DNA of 64,000 bases from assembly GCF_001267925.1 (NCBI RefSeq), contig NZ_CP011409.1:4774001-4838000 (forward strand), in the 5' to 3' direction. The position numbers were made by a program, and so were the translations under genes. Of the stretch, positions 24,677 to 36,022 are shown in pieces; position 1 is the first letter of the stretch; each line of letters opens with the position of its first letter. Origin of the DNA: Herbaspirillum hiltneri N3. Lineage in GTDB: Bacteria > Pseudomonadota > Gammaproteobacteria > Burkholderiales > Burkholderiaceae_D. The notes beneath the pieces were generated by a model. It had not been told where the DNA came from. It searched no databases and saw only the letters and a program-made list of their open reading frames with translations.

Positions 24677-27600
24677 TCAGTCGCGTTCGAGATCGATGTC
24701 GATACCGAGCGAACGGATTTCCTTGACCAGCACGTTGAAGGACTCCGGCATGCCGGCGTCGATCACGTGGTCGCCCTTGACCAGGTTTTCATAAACCTTG
24801 GTACGGCCGTTCACGTCATCGGACTTCACGGTCAGCATTTCCTGCAGCACATACGATGCGCCGTAGGCTTCCAGTGCCCAGACTTCCATTTCACCGAAGC
24901 GTTGGCCGCCGAACTGCGCCTTACCGCCCAGAGGCTGCTGAGTCACCAGCGAGTAAGGACCGGTCGAACGTGCGTGCATCTTGTCGTCAACCAGATGATG
25001 CAGCTTCAGGTAATGCATGTAGCCAACCGTCACGGTGCGCTCGAAAGCTTCGCCGGTACGGCCGTCATACATGGTGACCTGATTCTTCGACGGCGTCATG
25101 CCCAGTTGCTTGGCGATGTGATCCGGGTATGCCAGATCCAGCATGCGACGGGTTTCGTCTTCGTGCGCGCCGTCAAACACCGGCGTGGCGAACGGAACGC
25201 CCTTCTTCAGGTTGGCTGCCAGTTCCAGAATCTCCTGATCGCTGAACTCGTCGAGCGCTTCCTTCTTGCCCGATTCGTTGTAGATCGTGGTCAGGAACTT
25301 GCGCAGTTCAGCGATCTTCACTTGTGCAGTCAGCATTTCGCCGATGCGCAGGCCCAGACCCTTGGCTGCCCAGCCCAGATGGACTTCGAGAACCTGACCG
25401 ACGTTCATGCGCGATGGCACGCCCAGCGGGTTCAGCACGATGTCGGCTGGTGTACCGTCGGCCATGTGCGGCATGTCTTCGATCGGCAGGATGCGCGAAA
25501 CCACACCCTTGTTGCCGTGACGACCCGCCATCTTGTCGCCTGGTTGCAGGCGGCGCTTCACGGCCAAGTAAACCTTGACCATCTTCTGCACGCCTGGCGG
25601 CAGTTCGTCACCTTGTGTCAGCTTCTTGCGCTTTTCTTCAAACGCCAGATCGAACTGGTGACGCTTTTCGGCGATCGATTCCTTGATCGCTTCCAATGCT
25701 GTCGCCATGTCGTCATCCGCCGGGCGGATGTCGAACCAGTGGTACTTGTCCAGATCGTCCAGGTACGCCTTGTCCAGCTTGGTGCCCTTGACCAGTTTCT
25801 TCGGACCGCCGTTGGCGACCTTGCCGATCAGCATCTTTTCCAGACGCTGGAAGGCATCGCCTTCAACGATACGCAGCTGGTCGTTCAGGTCCAGGCGATA
25901 GCGCTTCAGTTCATCGTCGATGATCTGTTGTGCGCGCTTGTCGCGCTGGATGCCTTCGCGGGTGAACACTTGCACGTCGATGACGGTGCCGACCATGCCC
26001 GAAGGCACGCGCAGCGAGGTGTCCTTCACATCGGATGCCTTTTCGCCGAAGATCGCGCGCAGCAGCTTCTCTTCCGGTGTCAGCTGGGTTTCGCCCTTTG
26101 GCGTCACTTTACCGACCAGCGTATCGCCGGCTTCGACTTCAGCACCGATGTAGGTGATGCCGGATTCGTCCAGACGCGCCAGCTGGTTTTCCGCCAGGTT
26201 CGAAATATCGCGGGTGATTTCTTCCGCGCCGAGCTTGGTGTCGCGAGCGACAACCGACAGCTCTTCGATGTGAATCGAGGTGTAGCGGTCATCAGCCACA
26301 ACTTTTTCGGAGATCAGAATCGAATCTTCGAAGTTGTAGCCGTTCCATGGCATAAACGCCACCAGCATGTTCTGACCCAGAGCCAGTTCGCCCAGGTCGG
26401 TCGATGCGCCGTCGGCGATCACGTCATGCTTGGCGACACGGTCGCCAACCTTGACGATCGGACGCTGGTTGATGTTGGTGTTCTGGTTCGAACGTGTGTA
26501 CTTGATCAGGTTGTAGATGTCGACGCCGACTTCGCCAGCCTGCGCTTCTTCATCGTTCACACGAATCACCACACGGCCTGCATCGACGTAATCGACGATA
26601 CCGCCACGCAACGCTTGCACGGTGGTGCCGGAGTCGACTGCAACGGTGCGCTCGATGCCGGTGCCGACCAGCGGCTTTTCCGGACGCAAGCAAGGAACCG
26701 CCTGACGTTGCATGTTGGCGCCCATCAATGCGCGGTTCGCATCATCGTGTTCGAGGAACGGAATCAGCGACGCCGCCACCGACACGACCTGGCCTGGGGC
26801 CACGTCCATGTACTGCACGCGTTCCGGCGAGACCAGAATGGTTTCGCCGGCTTCACGCGCCGAAACCAGTTCATCGGACAGCTTCAGCGAAGCGTCGATG
26901 GTCGCATTCGCCTGGGCGATGATGTAGCGGCCTTCTTCGATTGCCGACAGATAGTCGATCTGGTTGGTGACCTTGCTGCCCTCAACCTTGCGGTATGGGG
27001 TTTCCAGGAAGCCGTATTCGTTCAGGCGGGCATACAGCGCCAGCGAGTTGATCAGGCCGATGTTCGGGCCTTCAGGCGTTTCGATCGGGCACACGCGGCC
27101 GTAGTGGGTCGGGTGCACGTCGCGGACTTCAAAGCCGGCACGTTCGCGGGTCAGACCGCCAGGTCCCAGGGCGGAAACACGGCGTTTGTGCGTGATTTCC
27201 GACAGCGGGTTGGTTTGATCCATAAACTGCGACAACTGCGACGAACCGAAGAATTCGCGGATCGCTGCCGAGATCGGCTTCGAGTTGATCAGGTCATGCG
27301 GCATCAGGTTGTCCGCTTCGGCCTGGCCGAGACGTTCCTTGACGGCGCGCTCAACGCGGACCAGACCGGCGCGGAATTGATTCTCCGCCAGTTCGCCGAC
27401 GCAACGGACGCGACGGTTACCCAAGTGATCGATGTCATCGACTTCGCCGCGGCCATTGCGCAGTTCAACCAGAATCTTGATCACGGCCAGGATGTCTTCG
27501 TTCGACAAGGTCATCGCGCCGGTCAGTTCATCACGGCCGATACGGCGGTTGAACTTCATGCGGCCGACGGCCGACAGGTCGTAACGGTCTTCGCTGTAGA

Positions 27601-28783
27601 ACAGGCCGTTGAACAGGGCTTCCACCGAGTCTTCGGTCGGCGGTTCGCCAGGACGCATCATGCGATAGATCGCCACGCGCGCAGCGGTCTGATCCGCTGT
27701 GTCGTCGGTACGCAGGGTTTGCGAGATGTAGCCGCCCTGATCCAGGTCGTTGGTGTACAGCGTCTGGACTGCATCGATGTTGGCTTCGCGCAGGCGGGCC
27801 AGCAATTCTTCAGTCAGTTCGTCGTTGGCCGAAGCGATGACTTCGCCGGTGTCGCCGTCGACGATGTTCTTCGCCAGGACGCGACCCAGCAGGTAGTCTT
27901 CCGGCACGGAGATCTGCTTGATGCCTGCAGCTTCGATGTCGCGCACGTGCTTGGCGTTGATGCGCTTGTCCTTCGCGACCAGCGGCTTGCCGGCCTTGTC
28001 GAGGATGTCGAAACGCGCTACTTCGCCGCGCAGGCGCTCGGACACGAATTCCATCTCGGCGCCTTCAGCGCGCAGGGTGAAATTGTCGAACACGAAGAAG
28101 TTCGCCAGGATCTGCTCGGACGTCATGCCGATGGCCTTGAGCAGGATCGTTACCGGCATCTTGCGACGACGGTCGACGCGGAAGAACAGGATGTCCTTCG
28201 GATCGAATTCGAAGTCGAGCCACGAACCGCGGTAAGGAATGATGCGTGCGGAGAACAACAGCTTGCCGGACGAATGCGTCTTGCCGCGGTCATGTTCGAA
28301 GAACACGCCCGGCGAACGGTGCAGCTGCGACACGATGACGCGTTCGGTGCCGTTGATGACGAACGAACCGGTGGTCGTCATGAGCGGCAATTCGCCCATG
28401 TAGACTTCCTGTTCCTTCATTTCCTTGATGACCGGCTTGGTCGGCGATTCCTTGTCCAGGATCACCAGACGCACTTTGGCACGCAGCGGCGACGCGAAGG
28501 TCAGGCCACGTTGTTGGCATTCCTTGACGTCGAACGGCGGCGCGCCCAACACATAGGACAGAAACTCGAGACGCGCAAAACCATTGTGCGAAACGATAGG
28601 GAAAATCGATGTAAAGGCCGATTGCAGACCTTCGTTCTTGCGTTGGGACGTTGTTTTGTCCGTCTGCAAGAATGTCTGGTATGACTCGATCTGAGTCGCT
28701 AGCAGGAACGGAACGTTGTGGACGTTAGCGCGTTTCGCAAAGGATTTACGAATACGCTTCTTCTCAGTAAATGAGTAGTGCAT
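24677..28783 (-). CDS. rpoB: DNA-directed RNA polymerase subunit beta
   Basis: 1368 codons from [19 protein letters not shown] two codons upstream lies inside the GGAG ribosome-binding site, so the ATG at 28783 is chosen. The rifampicin region [23 protein letters not shown]...SALGPGG keeps Asp, His and Ser at the positions changed in resistant mutants, so it looks sensitive. The C-terminal [21 protein letters not shown] is typical. Beta forms one half of the catalytic cleft. Confidence 0.99.
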   Translation of the reverse strand: MHYSFTEKKRIRKSFAKRANVHNVPFLLATQIESYQTFLQTDKTTSQRKNEGLQSAFTSIFPIVSHNGFARLEFLSYVLGAPPFDVKECQQRGLTFASPLRAKVRLVILDKESPTKPVIKEMKEQEVYMGELPLMTTTGSFVINGTERVIVSQLHRSPGVFFEHDRGKTHSSGKLLFSARIIPYRGSWLDFEFDPKDILFFRVDRRRKMPVTILLKAIGMTSEQILANFFVFDNFTLRAEGAEMEFVSERLRGEVARFDILDKAGKPLVAKDKRINAKHVRDIEAAGIKQISVPEDYLLGRVLAKNIVDGDTGEVIASANDELTEELLARLREANIDAVQTLYTNDLDQGGYISQTLRTDDTADQTAARVAIYRMMRPGEPPTEDSVEALFNGLFYSEDRYDLSAVGRMKFNRRIGRDELTGAMTLSNEDILAVIKILVELRNGRGEVDDIDHLGNRRVRCVGELAENQFRAGLVRVERAVKERLGQAEADNLMPHDLINSKPISAAIREFFGSSQLSQFMDQTNPLSEITHKRRVSALGPGGLTRERAGFEVRDVHPTHYGRVCPIETPEGPNIGLINSLALYARLNEYGFLETPYRKVEGSKVTNQIDYLSAIEEGRYIIAQANATIDASLKLSDELVSAREAGETILVSPERVQYMDVAPGQVVSVAASLIPFLEHDDANRALMGANMQRQAVPCLRPEKPLVGTGIERTVAVDSGTTVQALRGGIVDYVDAGRVVIRVNDEEAQAGEVGVDIYNLIKYTRSNQNTNINQRPIVKVGDRVAKHDVIADGASTDLGELALGQNMLVAFMPWNGYNFEDSILISEKVVADDRYTSIHIEELSVVARDTKLGAEEITRDISNLAENQLARLDESGITYIGAEVEAGDTLVGKVTPKGETQLTPEEKLLRAIFGEKASDVKDTSLRVPSGMVGTVIDVQVFTREGIQRDKRAQQIIDDELKRYRLDLNDQLRIVEGDAFQRLEKMLIGKVANGGPKKLVKGTKLDKAYLDDLDKYHWFDIRPADDDMATALEAIKESIAEKRHQFDLAFEEKRKKLTQGDELPPGVQKMVKVYLAVKRRLQPGDKMAGRHGNKGVVSRILPIEDMPHMADGTPADIVLNPLGVPSRMNVGQVLEVHLGWAAKGLGLRIGEMLTAQVKIAELRKFLTTIYNESGKKEALDEFSDQEILELAANLKKGVPFATPVFDGAHEDETRRMLDLAYPDHIAKQLGMTPSKNQVTMYDGRTGEAFERTVTVGYMHYLKLHHLVDDKMHARSTGPYSLVTQQPLGGKAQFGGQRFGEMEVWALEAYGASYVLQEMLTVKSDDVNGRTKVYENLVKGDHVIDAGMPESFNVLVKEIRSLGIDIDLERD

Positions 28784-29021
28784 GGACACTCCGTGAGTGA
28801 CAGGAAGGATAGAGAGTTCAGGACTCGCCCGGATTGCTTGTCGCCTTGTTGCTGCAATCCGTTAGCAGCGAAACCTCAAGTCTCAGCCCTTCAGTCTTGG
28901 TTGGCGCCTTCTCTTGCTTCGCCGGCGAAGCTGGCAAGAAACTGCTGACCATTAACGAACTTGAATTCGACGCAAATTCGAATCGGACTCAAATTCACAT
29001 ACAAAATTACGAAACGACAAA

Positions 29022-29069
29022 GGAGCCAAAGCCGAATCCTTCTTTCAAAGGATTCTGCACTTTGACTCC
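29022..29069 (-). other. Structured element in rplL-rpoB spacer
   Basis: In the 335-bp gap between rplL and rpoB a long interrupted stem can be drawn: GGAG (29022-29025) with CTCC (29066-29069), CAAAG (29027-29031) with CTTTG (29060-29064), and GAATCCTT (29034-29041) with AAGGATTC (29048-29055), loop of six. In E. coli this spacer holds an attenuator and an RNase III site; this structure is a good candidate for the equivalent. The rest of the gap (28784-29021) shows no gene. Confidence 0.55.
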
Positions 29070-29118
29070 GGTGGAACGATGCGCCGGCGAACCGGCGATA
29101 TTCCAGCTCAAGTAAAAA

Positions 29119-29496
29119 TTACTTGAGTTCAGCTTTCGCGCCAGCTTCTTCCAGCTTCTTCTTGGCTGCTTCGGCGTCTGCCTTGGCGATGCCTTCTTTA
29201 ACTGGCTTCGGTGCGCCGTCAACCAGATCCTTGGCTTCTTTCAAGCCCAGACCGGTGATTTCGCGAACTGCCTTAATGACGCCAACCTTGTTCGCGCCGA
29301 CTTCGGCCAGAACAACGGTGAACTCTGTTTGCTCTTCAGCAGCAGCGGCGCCAGCGCCACCACCGGCAGGACCGGCAACAGCCATTGCTGCTGCGGAAAC
29401 GCCGAACTTCTCTTCGAATGCCTTCACCAGGTCATTCAATTCCAACACGGTCAAGGCGCCTACGGCTTCCAAGATATCGTCTTTGCTAATTGCCAT
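29119..29496 (-). CDS. rplL: 50S ribosomal protein L7/L12
   Basis: 125 codons. An N-terminal dimerisation domain (about 1-33), an Ala/Gly-rich hinge (about 36-55) and the C-terminal factor-binding domain ([36 protein letters not shown]) are present. L7/L12 forms the stalk that recruits GTPase factors. It follows rplJ by 99 bp. Confidence 0.98.
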   Translation of the reverse strand: MAISKDDILEAVGALTVLELNDLVKAFEEKFGVSAAAMAVAGPAGGGAGAAAAEEQTEFTVVLAEVGANKVGVIKAVREITGLGLKEAKDLVDGAPKPVKEGIAKADAEAAKKKLEEAGAKAELK

Positions 29497-29595
29497 TTGA
29501 AACTCCTAATTTATTTCGGTAATAACATCTAATCGGTACTGACGCAGAGGTCAAAGCGCTCATGAACAACCGCCACATTGCTGCGGCCGGCGTTC

Positions 29596-30093
29596 TTAAG
29601 CTGCTTCGGCTTCTTTCTTGGCTGCCAGAGCAGCCAGACCACGCGCAAAACCAGCGACCGGAACCTGCATCATGCCCAGCAATTGGGCCAGCAGAACTTC
29701 GCGGGACGGGATATTTGCCAATGCAGTCACAGCAGCCTTATCCAGCGGCTTGCCTGCATAGTTACCTGCCTTGACAACCAGCTTGTCGTTGGTCTTAGCA
29801 AAGTCGGAGATGACTTTAGCTGCAGCAACGGCATCTTCCGAGATCGAATAGATCAGCGGGCCGGTCATTTCAGAAGCGAGGTCAGCAAACGCGGAACCTT
29901 CAACGGCACGACGCGCGAGTGTGTTTTTCAACACGCGCAGGTACACGCCTTGGTCACGCGCTTTGGCGCGCAGTTGCGTCAAGTGACCAACCTGGATGCC
30001 ACGGTATTCGGCCACGACGATAGTCTGCGCAGCTGCTACTTTTGCGGCGACTTCGGCGACAACGGCCTTTTTGTCATTCAGATTGAGACTCAA
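29596..30093 (-). CDS. rplJ: 50S ribosomal protein L10 (TTG start)
   Basis: 165 codons if started at the TTG at 30093, giving (M)[18 protein letters not shown], the family N-terminus. GGAGG lies six bases before this TTG, and the longer frame upstream has no L10 similarity, so TTG is the likely start. L10 anchors L7/L12 dimers to the 50S base and represses its own operon by binding the leader. Confidence 0.95.
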   Translation of the reverse strand: MSLNLNDKKAVVAEVAAKVAAAQTIVVAEYRGIQVGHLTQLRAKARDQGVYLRVLKNTLARRAVEGSAFADLASEMTGPLIYSISEDAVAAAKVISDFAKTNDKLVVKAGNYAGKPLDKAAVTALANIPSREVLLAQLLGMMQVPVAGFARGLAALAAKKEAEAA

Positions 30094-30125
30094 GATCAAC
30101 CTCCAAAAATGATGCTTGGCGACCA

Positions 30126-30345
30126 CACAGGCGAAAAACCTGCTTGCCTTACATCGGTTCGAACACGGCGTCCGACGTTAGGAGTTCATTGCAACGTTTC
30201 GTGAACCGTGAAACGCTGTGTGAGACTGCAAAACTTGTTCGGGGTCACCATCTGCGCTGGGTAATCGGAAACGGGAGCTTCCGACGTTTTAACTTTGTGC
30301 CTGCCTGCTGCACGCCGCCCAACGGTCTTTGATTGCCTGAAGCAC
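30126..30345 (-). ncRNA. L10 leader (ribosomal protein autoregulatory RNA)
   Basis: The 325-bp gap between rplA and rplJ holds the expected L10-binding leader. On the minus strand the stretch GCGCAGATGGTGAC (30244-30257) closely matches the conserved GCGTAGACGGTGAC core of the E. coli rplJ leader, and a stem CGTTTC/GAAACG follows. L10-(L12) complex binding there would repress rplJL translation. Exact borders are approximate because no folding was run. Confidence 0.65.
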
Positions 30346-30418
30346 TTCACAATTGCAAAATGCTCCAGCCCAAAGATGCGCCCCGTCTCCGCAAGGAAAC
30401 GAGGACTTGATTCTTTAC

Positions 30419-31114
30419 TTAAGCCGACAGGGTCGATTGGTCCACGCGGACGCCAGCGCCCATAGTGGACGACAGCGACACCTTGCGCAGGTAAACACCC
30501 TTGCTGGTGGCTGGCTTTGCCTTGTTCAGCGCGTCGATCAGTGCAACCAGATTCGACTTCAGATCTGCGTCGCTGAACGACTTGCGACCGATGGTGGCGT
30601 GAATGATGCCGGCCTTGTCGGTACGGTATTGCACTTGACCAGCCTTGGCGTTCTTGACGGCGGTGGCGACGTCAGGAGTCACGGTGCCGACCTTCGGGTT
30701 AGGCATCAGGCCACGTGGGCCCAGGATCTGACCCAGGGTACCGACGATACGCATGGTGTCCGGCGAAGCGATCACGATGTCGAAAGGCATGTTGCCGGCC
30801 TTGACTTGCTCAGCCAGATCTTCCATACCGACGACGTCTGCGCCGGCCGCCTTGGCTTGCTCGGCCTTTTCGCCCGAAGCGAACACGGCGACGCGAACGG
30901 TCTTGCCTGTACCAGCCGGCAGAACGACGGAACCGCGGACGACCTGGTCCGACTTCTTCGCGTCAACGCCCAGTTGGACGGACACGTCGATCGATTCGTT
31001 GAACTTTGCTGTTGCGAATTCCTTGACCAGCGCCAGCGCGTTATCGAAAGGATAAGCCTTGGTGCTATCGATCTTGCCTTCTTGCGCCTTAGCGCGTTTT
31101 GTCAACTTAGCCAT
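30419..31114 (-). CDS. rplA: 50S ribosomal protein L1
   Basis: 231 codons beginning [17 protein letters not shown]1 forms the mobile L1 stalk near the E site and represses rplKA translation. The signature [16 protein letters not shown] is present at about residue 125. Its start overlaps the rplK stop by one base (TAATG). Confidence 0.98.
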   Translation of the reverse strand: MAKLTKRAKAQEGKIDSTKAYPFDNALALVKEFATAKFNESIDVSVQLGVDAKKSDQVVRGSVVLPAGTGKTVRVAVFASGEKAEQAKAAGADVVGMEDLAEQVKAGNMPFDIVIASPDTMRIVGTLGQILGPRGLMPNPKVGTVTPDVATAVKNAKAGQVQYRTDKAGIIHATIGRKSFSDADLKSNLVALIDALNKAKPATSKGVYLRKVSLSSTMGAGVRVDQSTLSA

Positions 31115-31545
31115 TACAGACCCTCCACCGTGATGCCCATGGAACGTGCCGAACCAGCGATGGTGCGCACAGCCGCTTCCAGATCAGCAGCGGTAAGATC
31201 CGGCTTCTTCTGGGTAGCGATTTCTTCCGCTTGTTTACGAGTGATCTTGCCAACCTTGTCTGTATGCGGCTTGGCAGAACCCTTTTGAATACCGGCAGCC
31301 TTCTTGATCAGGATGGTTGCTGGAGGCGTCTTCATCACGAAGGTGAAGGACTTGTCCGCAAATGCAGTGATCACGACTGGAATCGGCAGACCTGGCTCAA
31401 CGCCTTGAGTCTGGGCATTGAATGCCTTACAGAATTCCATGATGTTCAGACCGCGCTGACCCAGCGCCGGGCCGATCGGTGGGGATGGATTTGCTTTACC
31501 AGCTGGCACTTGCAGCTTGATAAAACCGATGATTTTCTTTGCCAT
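31114..31545 (-). CDS. rplK: 50S ribosomal protein L11
   Basis: 143 codons starting [33 protein letters not shown]11 binds the GTPase-associated region of 23S rRNA and is needed for RelA activation; the lysines methylated by PrmA in E. coli are in comparable places. It lies 134 bp downstream of nusG. Confidence 0.98.
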   Translation of the reverse strand: MAKKIIGFIKLQVPAGKANPSPPIGPALGQRGLNIMEFCKAFNAQTQGVEPGLPIPVVITAFADKSFTFVMKTPPATILIKKAAGIQKGSAKPHTDKVGKITRKQAEEIATQKKPDLTAADLEAAVRTIAGSARSMGITVEGL

Positions 31546-31679
31546 GATGGCTCCTACGTTGATTGAGTGTTAGCGCCTGTTCATCTGCCTTGCGGCGTTT
31601 TACTAAGGCTCCTCTGCTGCTGCAGGATTCGGGAAACTTGCATTTCGCCGCGCTCCTGCGGGCGCTTGACGGGTATTGC

Positions 31680-32270
31680 TTAGACTTTTTCGACCTGGCC
31701 GAACTCGAGCTCGACCGGTGTTGCACGACCGAAAATGGTCACGGAGACGCGCACGCGGGATTTTTCGTAATTCACTTCTTCCACGTTGCCGTTGAAATCG
31801 GTAAAAGGACCATCCTTGATGCGAACCAGCTCGCCCACTTCGTACAAGACCTTCGGACGCGGCTTTTCGATGCCGTCCTGCATTTGCTGCATGATCTTGT
31901 CGACTTCATGCGGCGGAATCGGTGTCGGGCGGTTCGACTTGCCGCCGATGAAACCGGTCACCTTGCTGGTGTTTTTCACCAGATGCCAGGTTTCGTCCGT
32001 CATTTCCATCTCAACCAGGACGTAGCCCGGGAAGAAACGACGCTCGGTCACCGACTTGTGACCGTTTTTCATATCCACTACTTCTTCGGTCGGCACCAGA
32101 ATCTGGCCGAACTGTTCTTCCATGCCGGCGCGGACGATGCGCTCGGTCAGTGCGCGCTGCACACTCTTTTCCATGCCGGAATAGGCATGCACAACGTACC
32201 AGCGCTTTTTACCTGCGCTTGAAACGCTTTGCGCACCAATCGGTGCGCTGTCTTGTGTGCTATCGCTCAT
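31680..32270 (-). CDS. nusG: Transcription termination/antitermination factor NusG
   Basis: 196 codons. The NGN domain begins at [17 protein letters not shown] (about 19-35), and a C-terminal KOW domain follows ([29 protein letters not shown]). NusG binds RNA polymerase and Rho or S10. The start is two bases after the secE stop. Confidence 0.98.
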   Translation of the reverse strand: MSDSTQDSAPIGAQSVSSAGKKRWYVVHAYSGMEKSVQRALTERIVRAGMEEQFGQILVPTEEVVDMKNGHKSVTERRFFPGYVLVEMEMTDETWHLVKNTSKVTGFIGGKSNRPTPIPPHEVDKIMQQMQDGIEKPRPKVLYEVGELVRIKDGPFTDFNGNVEEVNYEKSRVRVSVTIFGRATPVELEFGQVEKV

Positions 32271-32272
32271 TT

Positions 32273-32653
32273 TTATTTCCAGCCCAAAATTACGTCATAC
32301 AACAGGAATTCGAGCAACTTGTCCGTACCCCAGAGGAAGATCGCCATGATCAGCACGAAGGCGAACACAATCGCCGTGATCTGCGTCGCTTCCTTGCGGG
32401 TAGGCCAGACAACTTTTTTGGTTTCACGTACCGATTCTTTGGCAAAGCCGACGAAACCGCGACCTTGCGACGATGTCCAGGCGAAACCCACCGCCACCAG
32501 CAAGCCGGCCACCAGGGCCAGTGCGCGCACCGGAGTCGATTGACCCGACAACACAAAAAAACCGACCACACCCGCGATGACCGCTACGATTGCCAGGGCA
32601 ACCTTGAGCTTGTCGCTTGATGTATTGACGGTTTGTACAGGCTGGTTAGACAT
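32273..32653 (-). CDS. secE: Preprotein translocase subunit SecE
   Basis: 126 codons with two N-terminal hydrophobic segments (about 16-38 and 43-60), then the conserved SecE core [20 protein letters not shown] and a third segment. SecE clamps SecY in the translocon. This is the three-segment enterobacterial-like form. It lies between tRNA-Trp and nusG. Confidence 0.97.
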   Translation of the reverse strand: MSNQPVQTVNTSSDKLKVALAIVAVIAGVVGFFVLSGQSTPVRALALVAGLLVAVGFAWTSSQGRGFVGFAKESVRETKKVVWPTRKEATQITAIVFAFVLIMAIFLWGTDKLLEFLLYDVILGWK

Positions 32654-32688
32654 TTATTTACTTTCAGTACCCTACTCACCTGAATCGG

Positions 32689-32764
32689 TGGCAGGGGCGG
32701 AGGGCATCGAACCCCCAACCTCCGGTTTTGGAGACCGGCGCTCTGCCAATTGAGCTACACCCCT
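32689..32764 (-). tRNA. tRNA-Trp (anticodon CCA)
   Basis: 76 bases. The acceptor AGGGGTG pairs with CGCCCCT, the anticodon loop reads CTCCAAAA with CCA, the T arm reads GGTTCGATGC, and CCA is encoded at the 3' end. It lies between the second tuf and secE. Confidence 0.97.
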
Positions 32765-32876
32765 ACGATCAAAACACTGATCTGAGCGGCTTGGCCAGCC
32801 AACTTACGCTTGCCGCTCAGACATCAACGCCGCGAGGCGGGAATTTCCCGAATCGCGGCGATTGCTACTCTTCTTA

Positions 32877-34073
32877 TTACGCGTCAGGCAGGATCTTGGC
32901 AACCACACCAGCGCCGACGGTACGGCCGCCTTCGCGGATCGCGAAGCGCAGACCTTCTTCCATCGCGATCGGGTTGATCAGCATCACGGTGATCGACACG
33001 TTGTCGCCCGGCATGACCATTTCCTTATCCTTCGGCAACTCGATCGAACCAGTCACGTCCGTGGTACGGAAGTAGAACTGTGGACGATAGTTGTTGAAGA
33101 ACGGCGTATGGCGGCCGCCTTCGTCTTTCGACAGCACATAGATCTCGCCGGTGAAGTGCTTGTGCGGCTTGATCGAACCTGGCTTGGCCAACACTTGGCC
33201 GCGCTCCACGTCTTCACGCTTGGTGCCGCGCAGCAGCACGCCGACGTTGTCGCCTGCCTGACCTTGGTCCAGCAGCTTGCGGAACATTTCGACGCCGGTG
33301 CAAACCGTGTCTTGCGTGTCGCGGATACCGACGATTTGCAGTGCTTCGCCGACCTTGACGATACCGCGCTCAACGCGACCGGTCACCACAGTGCCGCGGC
33401 CGGAGATCGAGAACACATCTTCCACTGGCAGCAGGAAAGCGCCGTCAACAGCACGTTCCGGTGTCGGGATGTAAGTGTCCAGCGCTTCTGCCAGTGCCAT
33501 GATCGCTTGCTCGCCCAGCGGGCCAGTGTCGCCTTCGAGGGCCAGCTTGGCCGAACCCTTGATGATTGGCAGGTCGTCGCCTGGGAATTCGTACTTGGTC
33601 AGCAGCTCGCGCACTTCCATTTCGACCAGTTCCAGCAGTTCTTCATCATCCACCATGTCGGCCTTGTTCAGGAACACGATGATGTAAGGAACGCCGACCT
33701 GACGCGACAGCAGGATGTGTTCGCGGGTTTGTGGCATCGGGCCGTCTGCTGCGGAGCAAACCAGGATCGCGCCGTCCATCTGCGCGGCGCCGGTGATCAT
33801 GTTCTTCACATAATCGGCGTGGCCTGGGCAGTCAACGTGGGCGTAGTGACGGTTTGCTGTTTCGTATTCAACGTGCGCTGTGTTGATCGTGATGCCGCGC
33901 GCTTTTTCTTCCGGCGCTGCGTCAATTTGATCGTAGGCCTTCGCTTCGCCGCCGAATTTCTTCGACAACACGGTCGCGATTGCGGCTGTCAGTGTGGTCT
34001 TGCCGTGGTCAACGTGACCAATCGTGCCAACGTTCACGTGCGGCTTGGTCCGCTCGAATTTGCCTTTTGCCAT
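32877..34073 (-). CDS. tufB: Elongation factor Tu, copy 2 (tRNA-tufB locus)
   Basis: 398 codons with the same translation as the copy at 11497-12693, including GHVDHGKT at 19-26. By eye the DNA is identical from 32873 (four bases past the stop) to the ATG; flanking sequence then differs. It lies in the conserved tRNA-Tyr-Gly-Thr-tuf-tRNA-Trp-secE arrangement. Equal copies kept by gene conversion are known for tuf pairs. Confidence 0.99.
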   Translation of the reverse strand: MAKGKFERTKPHVNVGTIGHVDHGKTTLTAAIATVLSKKFGGEAKAYDQIDAAPEEKARGITINTAHVEYETANRHYAHVDCPGHADYVKNMITGAAQMDGAILVCSAADGPMPQTREHILLSRQVGVPYIIVFLNKADMVDDEELLELVEMEVRELLTKYEFPGDDLPIIKGSAKLALEGDTGPLGEQAIMALAEALDTYIPTPERAVDGAFLLPVEDVFSISGRGTVVTGRVERGIVKVGEALQIVGIRDTQDTVCTGVEMFRKLLDQGQAGDNVGVLLRGTKREDVERGQVLAKPGSIKPHKHFTGEIYVLSKDEGGRHTPFFNNYRPQFYFRTTDVTGSIELPKDKEMVMPGDNVSITVMLINPIAMEEGLRFAIREGGRTVGAGVVAKILPDA

Positions 34074-34167
34074 CTTAGACTCCTAACGATTATGAGAATG
34101 TTCAGGCAACGCGCCCGATCGACTTGCTGACTTGCTGCAGCGCTTACTGTGAAACACCTGCCATAAC

Positions 34168-34242
<75 letters not shown>

Positions 34243-34292
34243 ATACCTGCCGACTGCACCAACTGCCAAACGATGCAACCGGACAAAAACTC

Positions 34293-34366
34293 TGGAGCGG
34301 GTGAAGGGAATCGAACCCTCGTCATAAGCTTGGAAGGCTTCAGCTCTACCATTGAGCTACACCCGC
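34293..34366 (-). tRNA. tRNA-Gly (anticodon TCC)
   Basis: 74 bases. The acceptor GCGGGTG pairs with CACCCGC, the anticodon loop holds TTCCAA with TCC, the T arm has GGTTCGATTCC, and CCA is encoded. Confidence 0.96.
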
Positions 34367-34428
34367 GAGGAACTGCCATCGAACTCTTATCACTTCACAG
34401 CCGCAACAACTTAAGACTGCTCCCAAAA

Positions 34429-34514
34429 TGGTGGAGAGGGCTGGATTCGAACCAGCGTACTCGTAAGAGGGCAGATTTACAGTCTGCTGCCATTAACCAC
34501 TCGGCCACCTCTCC
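34429..34514 (-). tRNA. tRNA-Tyr (anticodon GTA)
   Basis: 86 bases with the long variable arm of type II tRNAs. The acceptor GGAGAGG pairs with CCTCTCC, the anticodon loop CTGTAAA holds GTA, and CCA is encoded. First gene after the promoter. Confidence 0.96.
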
Positions 34515-34530
34515 GCGCAGGGAACTCAAA

Positions 34531-34559
34531 ACTATAGGTGAACACTTTTCCCTTGTCAA
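34531..34559 (-). promoter_or_regulatory. Sigma-70 promoter of the tRNA-tuf-secE unit
   Basis: A near-consensus pair on the minus strand: TTGACA (34554-34559), 17-base spacer, TATAGT (34531-34536). The expected start is about ten bases before tRNA-Tyr. It probably drives the tRNAs, tuf, secE and nusG strongly. Confidence 0.92.
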
Positions 34560-34602
34560 CTAAAATACGAGGGCAGACGCATTATTTTTAGCTTCAGGCG
34601 GA

Positions 34603-35871
34603 TCAGCGAATCCCGACTGTTGCCTTGGGACGATGTTCGACATGATTCCACGGGGCAATTTTCAGCAGCATGAGCATGCCTGGCAAGGCCAGGATGAAGC
34701 ACAGGATGAAGAAGTTGAACCAGCCCATGTAGGCGACGATGTAGCCCACCGAAGAATTGACAAAGGTGCGCGGCACCGCCGCCAGACTGGTAAACAGAGC
34801 AAATTGGGTCGCCGTATAGCGCGGATCGGTCTCGCGCATGATGTAAGCGACGAAAGCCGCCGTGCCAAGGCCGACGCCGAAGGCTTCAATGCCAATCACC
34901 ACCGCCAGCGCCACGGTGCTGGCGCCGACGTGGGCCAGCCAGGCAAAGCCGAGGATCGCCACCGCCTGGATCACGCCGAACACCCACAGCGCCTTGTTGA
35001 TGCCCAGGCGAATCATCCAGACGCCGCCGACGATGCCGCCCACCACGCTGGCCCACAGACTGGTGGTTTTCGACACCACGCCGATCTGGGTCATGGAAAA
35101 GCCGAGGTCGATGTAGAACTTGGTCGCCAGCGCGGTCGCCATGCTGTCGCCGAGCTTGTACAGAAAGATGAAGGCCAACACCCACAGCGCCTTGTTCCAG
35201 CCGCCGCGCGTGACGAATTCGCGGAACGGCAGCACCACCGCTTCGCGCAGGTTCTTCGGCGGCACGCCGTAGACCACGGGCTCCTTTACCGCCAGCGTGC
35301 ACAGCAAACCTGGCAGCATGAAGCCGGCCGTGATCCAGAACACGGTTTGCCACGGCATCAGATCGGCCAGCACCAGCGACAAGGCGCCCGGCACCATGCC
35401 CGACAACTTGTAGGCATTGACGTGGATGGCGCTGCCCAGGCCGAGTTCTTCTTCCGGCAGGATTTCACGGCGATAGGCGTCAACCACGATGTCCTGGCTG
35501 GCGGACAGGAAGGCCACCGCCGACGCCATGAACGCGATCGTGCCGATCTGGGTCTGCGGATCCAGCATGCCCATGGCGCCGATGCCCAGGAACAGGCCGA
35601 TCTGGGTGAAGAACATCCAGCCGCGCCGGCGTCCCATGCGGCCGAAATGGAAACGATCCATCAGCGGCGACCACAGGAATTTCCAGGTGTAGGGGAACAT
35701 CACCAGCGCGAACAAACCCAGCGCCTTGACGTTGAGCCCGGACTTGGCCAGCCAGGCCTGCAGCAGGCTCAGCAGGATGAACAGCGGTAACCCCGAGGTA
35801 AAGCCCAGAAACACGCAAATCAGCATGCGACGGTTGAGATAGCTGTGCCACGAAATGCGGTTATCGGTCAT
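34603..35871 (-). CDS. ampG: AmpG-type MFS permease (muropeptide transporter family)
   Basis: 422 codons with about twelve hydrophobic segments. The N-terminal stretch GFTSGLPLFILLSLLQAWL, followed by KFLWSPLMDR and SASQDIVVDAYRREIL, is characteristic of AmpG permeases, which import anhydro-muropeptides from periplasm to cytosol for cell-wall recycling and for AmpR-type beta-lactamase induction. It lies downstream of metW with a 151-bp gap holding a hairpin. No beta-lactamase gene is in the window, so a resistance role cannot be judged. Confidence 0.85.
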   Translation of the reverse strand: MTDNRISWHSYLNRRMLICVFLGFTSGLPLFILLSLLQAWLAKSGLNVKALGLFALVMFPYTWKFLWSPLMDRFHFGRMGRRRGWMFFTQIGLFLGIGAMGMLDPQTQIGTIAFMASAVAFLSASQDIVVDAYRREILPEEELGLGSAIHVNAYKLSGMVPGALSLVLADLMPWQTVFWITAGFMLPGLLCTLAVKEPVVYGVPPKNLREAVVLPFREFVTRGGWNKALWVLAFIFLYKLGDSMATALATKFYIDLGFSMTQIGVVSKTTSLWASVVGGIVGGVWMIRLGINKALWVFGVIQAVAILGFAWLAHVGASTVALAVVIGIEAFGVGLGTAAFVAYIMRETDPRYTATQFALFTSLAAVPRTFVNSSVGYIVAYMGWFNFFILCFILALPGMLMLLKIAPWNHVEHRPKATVGIR

Positions 35872-35910
35872 AGAAAGGAATCGGCGAAACGTAAGTGCAA
35901 GCGGGAAGGA

Positions 35911-35936
35911 CTCCGCCCATGGGAAGCCGGGCGGAG
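35911..35936 (-). terminator. Hairpin after metW
   Basis: CTCCGCCC (35911-35918) and GGGCGGAG (35929-35936) form a perfect 8-bp stem with a ten-base loop between metW and the AmpG-type gene. The minus strand continues TCCTTCCCGC, a weak U-tract, so it may be only a partial terminator. Confidence 0.45.
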
Positions 35937-36022
35937 ACGTCTGCGGAGTATAAGGAATTTGCCGGCGCCGGTACGATTTTTCGTGCTGCGGCTGCCACGG
36001 CGGCGGCGATGAAGACGACGGC

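Noticed and set aside
24578..28684. A 1368-codon open frame opposite rpoB
   Set aside because: It mirrors rpoB almost exactly, shows low-complexity His/Asp/Gln/Arg composition and no known domain. It arises from the codon bias of the highly expressed gene.
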